From Umezawaea endophytica (GTDB lineage Bacteria > Actinomycetota > Actinomycetes > Mycobacteriales > Pseudonocardiaceae), in the NCBI RefSeq assembly GCF_025061645.1, contig NZ_JANYMP010000001.1, positions 839,102 to 896,689 on the forward strand: a DNA stretch of 57,588 nt. Reading direction: 5' to 3'. Below the pieces are notes generated by a model. It had not been told where the DNA came from. It saw only the letters and a list, made by a program, of their open reading frames with translations, and searched no databases. The position numbers were made by a program, and so were the translations under genes. Of this stretch, positions 49,018 through 56,029 are shown piece after piece; position 1 is the first letter of the stretch, and the number at the start of each line of letters is the position of its first letter.

Positions 49018-50321
49018 CTCTCGCAGGACACCGCGAGCAGGGCGATGTCGTCGTGGGCCCGGCCGTCGAGGTACTCGACGACGCTCCGCTCCACGGCCTC
49101 GCACAGCGCCACCGGACCCGCGCCCGCGTAGTCGGGCAGCAGGCCGAGCAGCCGGTCCATGCCGTAGAAGCCGTCCGACCCCCTGGCCTCGTCGACGCCG
49201 TCGGTGAACATCAGCATCGTGTCGCCCGCCTCGATGCGGACCCGCACCTCGGTGTAGGAGGCGCCCGGCACCACGCCCGCGACGATGCCCGCCACCTCGA
49301 CCTGCTCCACCTCGCCGTCCGCGTGCACCACGATCGGGGCCGGGTGGCCGGCCACGGCGATGTCGACCTCGGCGGAACTCCCGTCCGGGGACGGGTGGAA
49401 CCGCGCGCACACGACCGTCACGAAGCGCGAGGAGTCGTTCTCGCACAGGACGTCGTTCAACGCCTTGAGCACCGCGGACGGCCTGCGGTCGAAGTACGCG
49501 GCCATCCGGATGCCCTGCCGGGCCCGACCGGTCAGCACGGCCGCCTCGACACCCTTGCCGCACACGTCGCCCAGCACCAGCAGCCAGTCGTCCGCCGCGC
49601 CGTGGACGTCGTAGAAGTCGCCGCCGATGTCGAGGTGCTCCGCCGCGGGCCGGAACCGGGCCGAGACGCGCGCGCCGGGGATGGCGGGCAGGTCCGGCGG
49701 GCGCAGGCTGGCCTGGAGGATCGAGGCGACCCGGCCGCGCTCCTGGTAGAGCCTGGCCGAGTCGAGGGCGATCGACGCCTGGCTCGCGATCTGGCCCGCG
49801 AACTCGACGTCGTCGTCCGGGAAGCCGCGACCGGCGCCGCGGATCATCACGAGCGTGCCGATCGTGCTGCCCCGTGCCGTCAGCGCCAGGCTGAGCACGT
49901 CGGCGGGCCGCAGCTCGACGGCCTCCTCCCGCAACCGCGGGTGCGGGATCATCGTGTCCAGGCCCTCGGTGCTGTCCAGCTCCACCGAGACGTGCAGCAG
50001 CTCGTCCTGGCCGGAGCGCAGCACGCGCTCCACGCCGGTGCCCTCGATCAGCGCTCGGGGGATGCTGGTGGCGAAGGTGGGGTCGGCGCCGCCGTGCAGC
50101 GTGAGGCCGCTGGTGTCGTCCACCAGGACGACCATCGCCCAGTCCGCCACTCGGGGGGTGAGGAGGTCGAGCAGCCGGAGCACCGTGCGCCGCAGGTTGA
50201 GGGAACCGGTCAGCGCGGAGGTGACCTCGCCCAGGAGGTCGACGCGCAACCGCGCTTCGGCCAGCAGTTCGTGCTCGGTCGCGGACCCGGCACGCACCGC
50301 CTTCGCCTCGCTCGTGGTCAT
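49014..50321 (-). CDS. GAF-PP2C (SpoIIE-like) phosphatase
   Basis: 435 aa; ATG at 50321 (AAGAGGG site), rather than 50393. An N-terminal helix is followed by a GAF domain (~30-190: ELLAEARLRVDLLGEVTSALTGSLNLRRTVLRLLDL; FAGQIASQASIALDSARLYQERGRVASILQASLRP) and PP2C (200-430: HLDIGGDFYDVHG, LVLGDVCGKGVEAA, VAGHPAPIVVH, LMFTDGVDEARG, DDIALLAVS). The Asp residues for Mn/Mg are present. It should dephosphorylate STAS proteins. First gene of the three-gene light/cobalamin-type operon. Confidence 0.94.
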   Translation of the reverse strand: MTTSEAKAVRAGSATEHELLAEARLRVDLLGEVTSALTGSLNLRRTVLRLLDLLTPRVADWAMVVLVDDTSGLTLHGGADPTFATSIPRALIEGTGVERVLRSGQDELLHVSVELDSTEGLDTMIPHPRLREEAVELRPADVLSLALTARGSTIGTLVMIRGAGRGFPDDDVEFAGQIASQASIALDSARLYQERGRVASILQASLRPPDLPAIPGARVSARFRPAAEHLDIGGDFYDVHGAADDWLLVLGDVCGKGVEAAVLTGRARQGIRMAAYFDRRPSAVLKALNDVLCENDSSRFVTVVCARFHPSPDGSSAEVDIAVAGHPAPIVVHADGEVEQVEVAGIVAGVVPGASYTEVRVRIEAGDTMLMFTDGVDEARGSDGFYGMDRLLGLLPDYAGAGPVALCEAVERSVVEYLDGRAHDDIALLAVSCER

Positions 50322-50463
50322 GACGCCCTCTTCCCGATCACCGACAGACGGTCCTGAGCCTACCGAACGACTTCCCGGCCCGAAGGTCGCCACGCACGGG
50401 CGGTGCTGCTCAGCGGTACGTCGGTAGACGTGAAATCATCTCGATCAAGTCGTCCGGAACGAG

Positions 50464-53139
50464 GTGGGACAGCGCGTGGCTGGTGTCGACGGGCAATACG
50501 CGACGGGTGGGCGGACGCCTGACCTCATCGCGTTCGTCGAGGGTGACGGGAGGCTGTCGCGCCTGGACGACGCGGGTCGCGAGCTGCTCGGCCTGGCGCC
50601 CGACGCGGACGCCACCGGGCTGCGGCTGGCCGACCTGGTGCTCGGCGGCGGGAGCGCCGCGGAGCGCGTCCTGGCCACCGCCTCGCGCGACCGGGTCTGG
50701 GCCGGTGACCTCGCCCTCGGCGTGCACGGCCGGACCGTCGACGTGTTCCTGGTCTGCGCGGCGCAGGACAGCGGGTTCGCGGTCGTCGCGCGCACCGCGT
50801 CCGCGACGGCCTTCACCGCCGACCTCGAACTCGGGATGCAGGCGCTGGAGGACCCCGAGGCCGTGATGGCGCTGGCGACCCGCGCGCTCGGCACCCACCT
50901 GGGCGTGGACCGCTGCGCGTACGCGCGGACCGAGCCGGACGAGGACCACTTCGTCATGAGCGGCGACCACGCCACCGGTCTGCCCAGCCTGGTCGGCCGG
51001 TTCGCGATGTCGCAGTTCGGCTCGGGCTGCCTGCGGGCGATGCGGGCGGGCGAGCCGTGGGTGGTGCACGACAGCGCGGACGACGACCGCCTGCTGCCCG
51101 AGGACCTGGCGGTCTACCGGGCGACCGGGATCCGCGCGGTGGTCTGCCTTCCGCTGCACAAGTCCGGCCGGTTCGTCGCCGCCATGGCGGTCCACCACGC
51201 GACCGCCCGCCGGTGGACGCGGGCGGAGATCGACTTGGTGGTCGTGGTCGGCAACCGCTGCTGGGAGTCGATGCAGCGGACCCACGCGAGCCGGGCGCTG
51301 CGCGAGAGCGAGGAGCACTACCGGCTGCTGGTGGAACTCGCCACCGACGCCATCTGGATGGTCGACCGCGACCTGCGGTTCGTCGACGCGAACGCGGCGG
51401 CGTGCGAGCTGCTCGGCTACCGGCGCGAAGACCTGCTCGGCATGGCCGTGACCGACCTCGTCGTCGCCGAGAACGAGGACCGGCTCGCCGACCTGGTCGC
51501 GGACCGGCCGACCCCGCAGGTCGTGACCGAGGTGTGGGACGTGCGCCGCGCCGACGGCACCGTGCTGTCGGTGGAGCTGAGCGTCCAGAGCACGCCCGGA
51601 GGGCTCCAGGCGATCAGCCGGGACGTCACCGCCCGGCGCCGCGCCGAGGTCGAGCAGGACGAGCTGCTCCAGCGGGAACGCGAGATCGCCCAGGCGATGC
51701 AGCAGAGCCTGCTGCCCCGTGAACTGCCCGAACTGGCGCGGCTGGCGGCCTCGGCCCGGTACCTGCCCGCGTCGACGCACGCCCAGACCGGCGGCGACTG
51801 GTACGAGGTGCTGCCGCTCGGTGACAACGTCGTCGCGCTGTCCGTGGGCGACGTCGTCGGCAAGGGCCCGACCGCCGCCGCCGTGATGGGGCAGCTCCGC
51901 AGCGCGCTCGCGGGGTACCTGCTCGAAGGCCACTCCCCCGGCGCCGCGCTGGAACGGCTGGACAGGTTCGCCGACCGGATCAAGGGTGCCGCGGGCAGCA
52001 CCTGCGCGTGCCTCACCTTCAACCACGACACCGGCGAGCTGCGCTGGACCGCGGCGGGCCACCCGCCGCCGCTGGTCGTGGAGTCGGAGACCTCGCGGTT
52101 CCTGTCGGACAGCGGTGGCGCGGTGCTGGGCGTGCCGGACCGCGGGCGCTACGCCGAGCACCGGACGGTCCTGGAGCCGGGAACGTCGATCGTGCTGTAC
52201 ACCGACGGGCTGGTGGAACGACGGGGCAGCCTGATCGACGAGGGCCTGGACAGGCTGCTGCGAACGGCGTCCGAGGCGCGCGACCTGCCGCCCGAGGACC
52301 TCGCGAACGCCATCACCGGGGCCCTGCTGGCCGATGGGCACGACGACGACGTGGCGCTGGTCGTCGTCCGGCACGTCCCCGCGCCGCTGCGCGAGAGCCT
52401 GCCCGCCGAACCGGGGGAACTCAGCGGGATGCGCCGCAGGGTGGGTCTCTGGGGCAGCGCGGCCGGGCTCTCGGCGGACCTGCTGGACGACCTGCAACTC
52501 GCGCTCGGGGAAGCGGCGGCGAACTCCGTCGACCACGCCTACCCGGACGGGTCCGGCGACTTCGACTACGAGGTGGCCCGCGACGACCGAGGCGGCGTCC
52601 ACGTCGTCGTCCGCGACCACGGCCGGTGGCGGCCGGTACCGCCGGACAACGGCCACCGCGGCCGGGGGCTGCGGATCATCCGGGCCCTGTCCGAGAGCTC
52701 CTCGTTCGACCACGGCGCGCACGGCACCACGATCGACTTCGTGCTCGTCGAACCGACAGCCCCTCCTCGGCGGCGGAAGACCGACCACGTGGAGACGCCC
52801 ACCGGGCTGACCGTCGACGACACCGGAGAGTCGGTCCAGGTCATCCGGATCACCGGCGACCTGGACCTCACCACCTCCGACGGCCTGCGAGCCGCGGTGC
52901 TGGACCGGGTCGCCGCCGCCGCCCAGCCGCGCACCGACGTCGACCTGACCGGGCTGAACCACCTGAGCAGTTCGGGGATCGCGCTGCTGCTGGAAGCCGC
53001 GAGCGCGACCGCCCGTGCGGGCAGGTCCCTGTCCGTGCTGGCCGAGGAGGGGTCCGCGCCCGCCCGGATCCTGGAGCTGTCCGGGCTGAGCGGCGTCTCC
53101 ACCGGCCGGAACCTGGTGGTGCGGACCATTTCGCGCTAG
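50464..53139 (+). CDS. Multi-domain PAS-GAF-PAS-PP2C-HATPase-STAS regulator
   Basis: 891 aa (a GTG at 50476 is an alternative start). In order: PAS-like (~15-110), GAF (~120-275: MALATRALGTHLGVDRCAYART), PAS (~280-395: YRLLVELATDAIWMVDRDLRFVDAN), PP2C (~410-635: GGDWYEVLPLGDNVVALSVGDVVGKG; VLYTDGLVERRG; DDDVALVVVRH), RsbW-like HATPase (~650-770: GEAAANSVDHAYPDG; RGRGLRIIRALSE) and a C-terminal STAS domain (VDLTGLNHLSSSGIALLLEA). Thus phosphatase, kinase-like and antagonist parts sit in one chain. Divergent from the PP2C-cobalamin operon. Confidence 0.94.
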   Translation: MGQRVAGVDGQYATGGRTPDLIAFVEGDGRLSRLDDAGRELLGLAPDADATGLRLADLVLGGGSAAERVLATASRDRVWAGDLALGVHGRTVDVFLVCAAQDSGFAVVARTASATAFTADLELGMQALEDPEAVMALATRALGTHLGVDRCAYARTEPDEDHFVMSGDHATGLPSLVGRFAMSQFGSGCLRAMRAGEPWVVHDSADDDRLLPEDLAVYRATGIRAVVCLPLHKSGRFVAAMAVHHATARRWTRAEIDLVVVVGNRCWESMQRTHASRALRESEEHYRLLVELATDAIWMVDRDLRFVDANAAACELLGYRREDLLGMAVTDLVVAENEDRLADLVADRPTPQVVTEVWDVRRADGTVLSVELSVQSTPGGLQAISRDVTARRRAEVEQDELLQREREIAQAMQQSLLPRELPELARLAASARYLPASTHAQTGGDWYEVLPLGDNVVALSVGDVVGKGPTAAAVMGQLRSALAGYLLEGHSPGAALERLDRFADRIKGAAGSTCACLTFNHDTGELRWTAAGHPPPLVVESETSRFLSDSGGAVLGVPDRGRYAEHRTVLEPGTSIVLYTDGLVERRGSLIDEGLDRLLRTASEARDLPPEDLANAITGALLADGHDDDVALVVVRHVPAPLRESLPAEPGELSGMRRRVGLWGSAAGLSADLLDDLQLALGEAAANSVDHAYPDGSGDFDYEVARDDRGGVHVVVRDHGRWRPVPPDNGHRGRGLRIIRALSESSSFDHGAHGTTIDFVLVEPTAPPRRRKTDHVETPTGLTVDDTGESVQVIRITGDLDLTTSDGLRAAVLDRVAAAAQPRTDVDLTGLNHLSSSGIALLLEAASATARAGRSLSVLAEEGSAPARILELSGLSGVSTGRNLVVRTISR

Positions 53140-53288
53140 AAGATGACGACCAGCAGCAGGACGACCGCGAGCACGATGGCCAGCACCATCCAGTGGAACC
53201 CCGGCTTCCTGCGGTGGTGCGCCTGCACGGTGGTGGTGCGGAACCAACTGCCAGGCAGACGGCGGCGGTGTCGGTCAACCCAAGGCAT
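53136..53288 (-). CDS. Small tail-anchored membrane protein (50 aa)
   Basis: ATG at 53288 with GGGAGCGG just upstream. A basic N-terminal half (MPWVDRHRRRLPGSWFRTTT) and a C-terminal single hydrophobic helix (MVLAIVLAVVLLLVVIF) ending at the stop. Stop codons of this gene and the convergent multi-domain gene share CTAG (53136-53139). Function unknown. Confidence 0.65.
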   Translation of the reverse strand: MPWVDRHRRRLPGSWFRTTTVQAHHRRKPGFHWMVLAIVLAVVLLLVVIF

Positions 53289-53336
53289 GTCCGCTCCCTA
53301 CATCCCAAGTGCCCCTTCGGCACGCTCGTAGCGGGG

Positions 53337-53384
53337 CTACCCCGGAACAGGCGTGAGGACACCTCGGATTCGAAGAATTTTCAT
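53337..53384 (-). CDS. Candidate leader peptide with strong ribosome site
   Basis: ATG at 53384 behind AGAGGAGGAG (8-base spacing) encodes MKILRIRGVLTPVPG and stops 49 bases before the small membrane protein start. A hairpin (GTGCC/GGCAC) lies between them. Its ATG overlaps the stop of the 96-codon frame upstream (ATGA). Confidence 0.4.
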   Translation of the reverse strand: MKILRIRGVLTPVPG

Positions 53385-53671
53385 CCGCTGGCTCCTCCTC
53401 TGTGGAGCGTCGTGCCGGAACTTCGGGGACCCGCACCCGTTCGAACGGACCGGGTGCCGGTCGGAACCGGCGCGAGGGCGGTCACCTCGACGGCGCGGCC
53501 GGATCCGTCGAGGTCGAGGTGTTCGAGTCGCCGGGCCGGGAAGACCGCCACCAGGCCGACCCGTGCGACCGGGCTCGGGGACGTGGTGCACGCCCCCGAG
53601 CCCGGCGTGAGCGGATCGGGTGGAGCGCTTCCGGGTTGTCCGTCCTCAAAGGACTTGCCGCGGGTCGACAT
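53381..53671 (-). CDS. Uncertain 96-aa ORF in the gap between hsp20 and the small membrane protein
   Basis: The 53289-53696 gap holds this frame. Its 3' end overlaps the leader ATG (ATGA), and parts look protein-like (VARVGLVAVFPARRLEHLDLDG), but it has no family match that I recognise, codon bias is weaker than in neighbours and competing frames exist on both strands. Confidence 0.25.
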   Translation of the reverse strand: MSTRGKSFEDGQPGSAPPDPLTPGSGACTTSPSPVARVGLVAVFPARRLEHLDLDGSGRAVEVTALAPVPTGTRSVRTGAGPRSSGTTLHRGGASG

Positions 53672-53696
53672 CCCCTGCGCGGCGAGGACTCCCCCG

Positions 53697-54140
53697 TCAG
53701 GCGTCGATCTGCTTGACCTCTTGGGCGCCGCCGGTGTTCGTGATCGAGATCTTGCGCGGCTTCGCCTTCTCCAGCACCGGGATCCGCAGGGTCAGGACAC
53801 CCGCGTCGTAGTCGGCGGTGATGCCCTCGGTGTCGAGGGTGTCGCCGAGGAACAACTGGCGGGAGTACACGCCCAGCGGCCGTTCGGCGACCTGCATCTC
53901 CACGTCCCGCTTGTCCGCCCTCGGACGCCGTTCGGCCTTCACGGTCAGCACGTTCCGCTCGACGTCCAACTCGATCGCGTCCGCCGACACGCCCGGCAGG
54001 TCGAACGCCACCACGAACTCGTCGCCCGACCGGTAGGCGTCCATCGGCATCGCCGTGGGCCGCGACCACGTGCCCTGGCCCCCGAACACCTGCTGCGTCA
54101 GCCGGTCCAGTTCCCGGAACGGGTCAGTGCGCATCAACAT
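53697..54140 (-). CDS. Hsp20/alpha-crystallin small heat-shock protein
   Basis: 147 aa; AGGAGGTG before the ATG at 54140 (ATG 54134 possible). Alpha-crystallin domain: [39 protein letters not shown] ... [20 protein letters not shown] (the C-terminal I-x-I-type KISITN). ATP-independent holdase preventing protein aggregation. Divergent from its probable repressor; operator-like repeats lie between -35 and -10. Confidence 0.95.
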   Translation of the reverse strand: MLMRTDPFRELDRLTQQVFGGQGTWSRPTAMPMDAYRSGDEFVVAFDLPGVSADAIELDVERNVLTVKAERRPRADKRDVEMQVAERPLGVYSRQLFLGDTLDTEGITADYDAGVLTLRIPVLEKAKPRKISITNTGGAQEVKQIDA

Positions 54141-54185
54141 CCGGCACCTCCTCGTGAGTCTTCGTCTCCGTCAACGCGCACCACT

Positions 54186-54214
54186 GTTGTAACATGTCGT
54201 CCAAGTGATGACAA
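54186..54214 (-). promoter_or_regulatory. hsp20 promoter with embedded operator
   Basis: Minus strand: -35 TTGTCA (54214-54209), 17-base spacer, -10 TACAAC (54191-54186). The inverted repeat TGTCGTC-N5-GATGACA (54195-54213) lies between and over these boxes, placing a repressor in the core promoter. Confidence 0.7.
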
Positions 54215-54239
54215 GCCCTCTGTCGTCGAAAGGATGACA
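54195..54239. promoter_or_regulatory. Two operator copies TGTCGTC-N5-GATGACA
   Basis: Copies at 54195-54213 and 54221-54239, 26 bp apart, each an inverted repeat with one mismatch between its arms. The first covers the hsp20 core promoter; the second covers the ribosome site (AAAGGATG) and approaches the ATG of the divergent regulator gene. Confidence 0.8.
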
Positions 54240-54240
54240 A

Positions 54241-54813
54241 ATGCCGATCGGTGACTACGAGACCCTGCGGGCCGCCGCCACCGCCTCCGACCGCCTGGAG
54301 GCGGCGCAGGTGCTGGCGGCGCTGGAACTCCTCCGCGAACTGCGCGCCGAACTCGCGGACTGGGAGCCCCGGCTGATCGCCGCGGCCCGTGATGGAGGAG
54401 CGAGCTGGGCCGACCTCGCTCCCGCGCTCGGCGTGGCCAGCCGCCAAGCCGCCGAGCGCCGCTTCCTCCGGCTGCGCACGTCCGAGGTCGGCGGGTCGAC
54501 CGGCGAGCAGCGCGTGAAGGCCGAACGCGACCGTCGTGCCGGCGACCGCGCCGTGTCCCGTTGGGCCCGCGACAACTCCGCGGTGCTGCGCGGCCTGGCG
54601 GGCCAGATCGGCGACCTCGACCCGTCCGTGCACCGCGCGCTGGGCGAGGACGACGCCGCCGCGCTGCTCAGCCCGCTCGCCGGGGCGCACGACCACCTGA
54701 GCGCGACGCACCCCGACCTGGCGGCCCGCATCGGCGTGATCGGCGAGCACACGGACCGCGTCCGCCGCGACACCCAGTCGCGGCGGGACGAGCCCGACCC
54801 CGGCGGGCACTGA
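54241..54813 (+). CDS. HSP18-type transcriptional regulator
   Basis: 190 aa. The N-terminal part has a helix-turn-helix-like segment (ASWADLAPALGVASRQAAERRFLRL); the rest is helical and charged. Same family as actinobacterial proteins annotated as HSP18 regulators next to hsp20 genes. Likely represses hsp20 and itself through the paired repeats. Its stop lies 9 bases from that of the convergent ArsR gene. Confidence 0.88.
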   Translation: MPIGDYETLRAAATASDRLEAAQVLAALELLRELRAELADWEPRLIAAARDGGASWADLAPALGVASRQAAERRFLRLRTSEVGGSTGEQRVKAERDRRAGDRAVSRWARDNSAVLRGLAGQIGDLDPSVHRALGEDDAAALLSPLAGAHDHLSATHPDLAARIGVIGEHTDRVRRDTQSRRDEPDPGGH

Positions 54814-54822
54814 CCGGGCCGG

Positions 54823-55173
54823 TTACCCGAACAGAGCGCCCAGGGAGGACCAGCCCTCGGGCACGCTGCGGTAGTACGCCCACGTGCCGCGGCGTTCGCG
54901 GGTCAGCAGGCCCGCGTCGGTGAGCACCTTGAGGTGGTGGCTCACGGTCGGCTGGGTCAGGCCCAGCGGTTCGACGAGGTCGCACACGCAGACCTCGCCC
55001 TCCGGCGCGGAGTGGATGATGCTGAGCAGCCGCAGGCGCGCCGGGTCCGCGACGGCCTTGAGCAGCTTCGCCAGCCGCTCCGCCTCCTGGCGGTCCAGCG
55101 GCTCCCCCGCCTGGCTGAGCCGCGCGCGGTCGGCGCCCGCCGCCGGGAGCCTGGCCGCGCTCGTCGCACTCAC
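54823..55173 (-). CDS. ArsR-family metal-responsive repressor
   Basis: 116 aa from the GTG at 55173, seven bases after TATCCT, so probably leaderless. Winged helix: AVADPARLRLLSIIHSAPEGEVCVCDLVEPLGLTQPTVSHHLKVLTDAGLLTRERRGTWAYYR, with the EVCVCD alpha-3 metal/metalloid site. No transporter or reductase gene is next to it; the divergent neighbour is a HAD hydrolase. Confidence 0.92.
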   Translation of the reverse strand: MSATSAARLPAAGADRARLSQAGEPLDRQEAERLAKLLKAVADPARLRLLSIIHSAPEGEVCVCDLVEPLGLTQPTVSHHLKVLTDAGLLTRERRGTWAYYRSVPEGWSSLGALFG

Positions 55174-55251
55174 GACCGCCAGGATACGCAAGATCACCGA
55201 CCGCCACCGGACCCCCGTACTGTCGGGGTGAGGACGACGTGGGGGGACGCG

Positions 55252-56019
55252 ATGGTGAGCAGGCCGTTGGCGCTGCTGCTGGACTTCGGTGGTGTCGTGG
55301 TGACCTCGCGGCGCAGGCCGGAGTGGGCGAAGGAACTGGCGGGCGAGATACACGGCCGGTTCGCGCGCCTCGGTTTCGACGAGCCGGACGAGGACCGGAT
55401 CCGGCAGGACGTGGAGTACGGGCAGGCCGCCGCCCGGCGGTGGCGGGACGCGGTGTCGCGGACGCCCGAACCGCTCGAACTGGCGCACCGGCGGTTCTGG
55501 GCCGACTTCGTCGCGGCCGACTGGCCCGCGCCCGCCCGCGCCTGGGTCGACGCCGAGGCGACGGCGCTGTGCGGGCGCCTCGGCGAGCTGGGCCAGGAGC
55601 GGACGTTCAGGCCCGGTCTGCACGACCTGCTGGACACCGCCGACGGGCTGGGCGTGCCCGTCGGCATCGTCAGCAACGCGCTGTCCGGCGCCGTGCACCG
55701 CGACCACCTGCGGCACCACGGGCTGGACGGCCGCTTCGCCGTGCAGGTCTACAGCGACGAGCTGGGCATCCGCAAACCGCACCCCGGCATGATCACCGCC
55801 GCCGCGGCCGCGCTCGGCGTGCCGGTCGGGTCGACCTGGTACGTCGGCGACAACTACGACCGCGACGCGCTGTGCGCCCGGCGGGCCGGGGCCGGCGCGG
55901 CGATCCTCGTGGAGGACGCGGGCACGCACGAGCCGCCGTTCATGCCGTTCCTGGAGGTCGACGCCCTGCTGCCGGACCTGCACGCCCTCCGCTCGCTGCT
56001 GGCGGACGCGCCCCGGTAG
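55252..56019 (+). CDS. HAD-superfamily hydrolase
   Basis: 255 aa from the ATG at 55252 (GGGGGGA upstream). Motif I is LLLDFGGVVV (Asp nucleophile; the second Asp is replaced by Gly: DFGG), motif II IVSNALSG, motif III/IV RKPHPGMI and VGDNYDRD. The DFGGV variant is common in HAD-IA proteins and still allows catalysis in some relatives. Substrate unknown; probably a small phosphate or haloacid-type compound. Confidence 0.9.
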   Translation: MVSRPLALLLDFGGVVVTSRRRPEWAKELAGEIHGRFARLGFDEPDEDRIRQDVEYGQAAARRWRDAVSRTPEPLELAHRRFWADFVAADWPAPARAWVDAEATALCGRLGELGQERTFRPGLHDLLDTADGLGVPVGIVSNALSGAVHRDHLRHHGLDGRFAVQVYSDELGIRKPHPGMITAAAAALGVPVGSTWYVGDNYDRDALCARRAGAGAAILVEDAGTHEPPFMPFLEVDALLPDLHALRSLLADAPR

Positions 56020-56029
56020 GTCCCGGCCG

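Noticed and set aside
45608-49207. 1199-codon plus-strand frame across the STAS/PP2C region
   Set aside because: Antisense to five well-supported genes with overlapping stops and starts; composition is shadow-like.
50410-53247. 945-codon minus-strand frame
   Set aside because: Antisense to the PAS-GAF-PP2C-HATPase-STAS gene, whose domains are clear.
53353-53610. Plus-strand 85-codon frame in the gap before hsp20
   Set aside because: Arg/Pro/Gly-rich without a ribosome site or family features.
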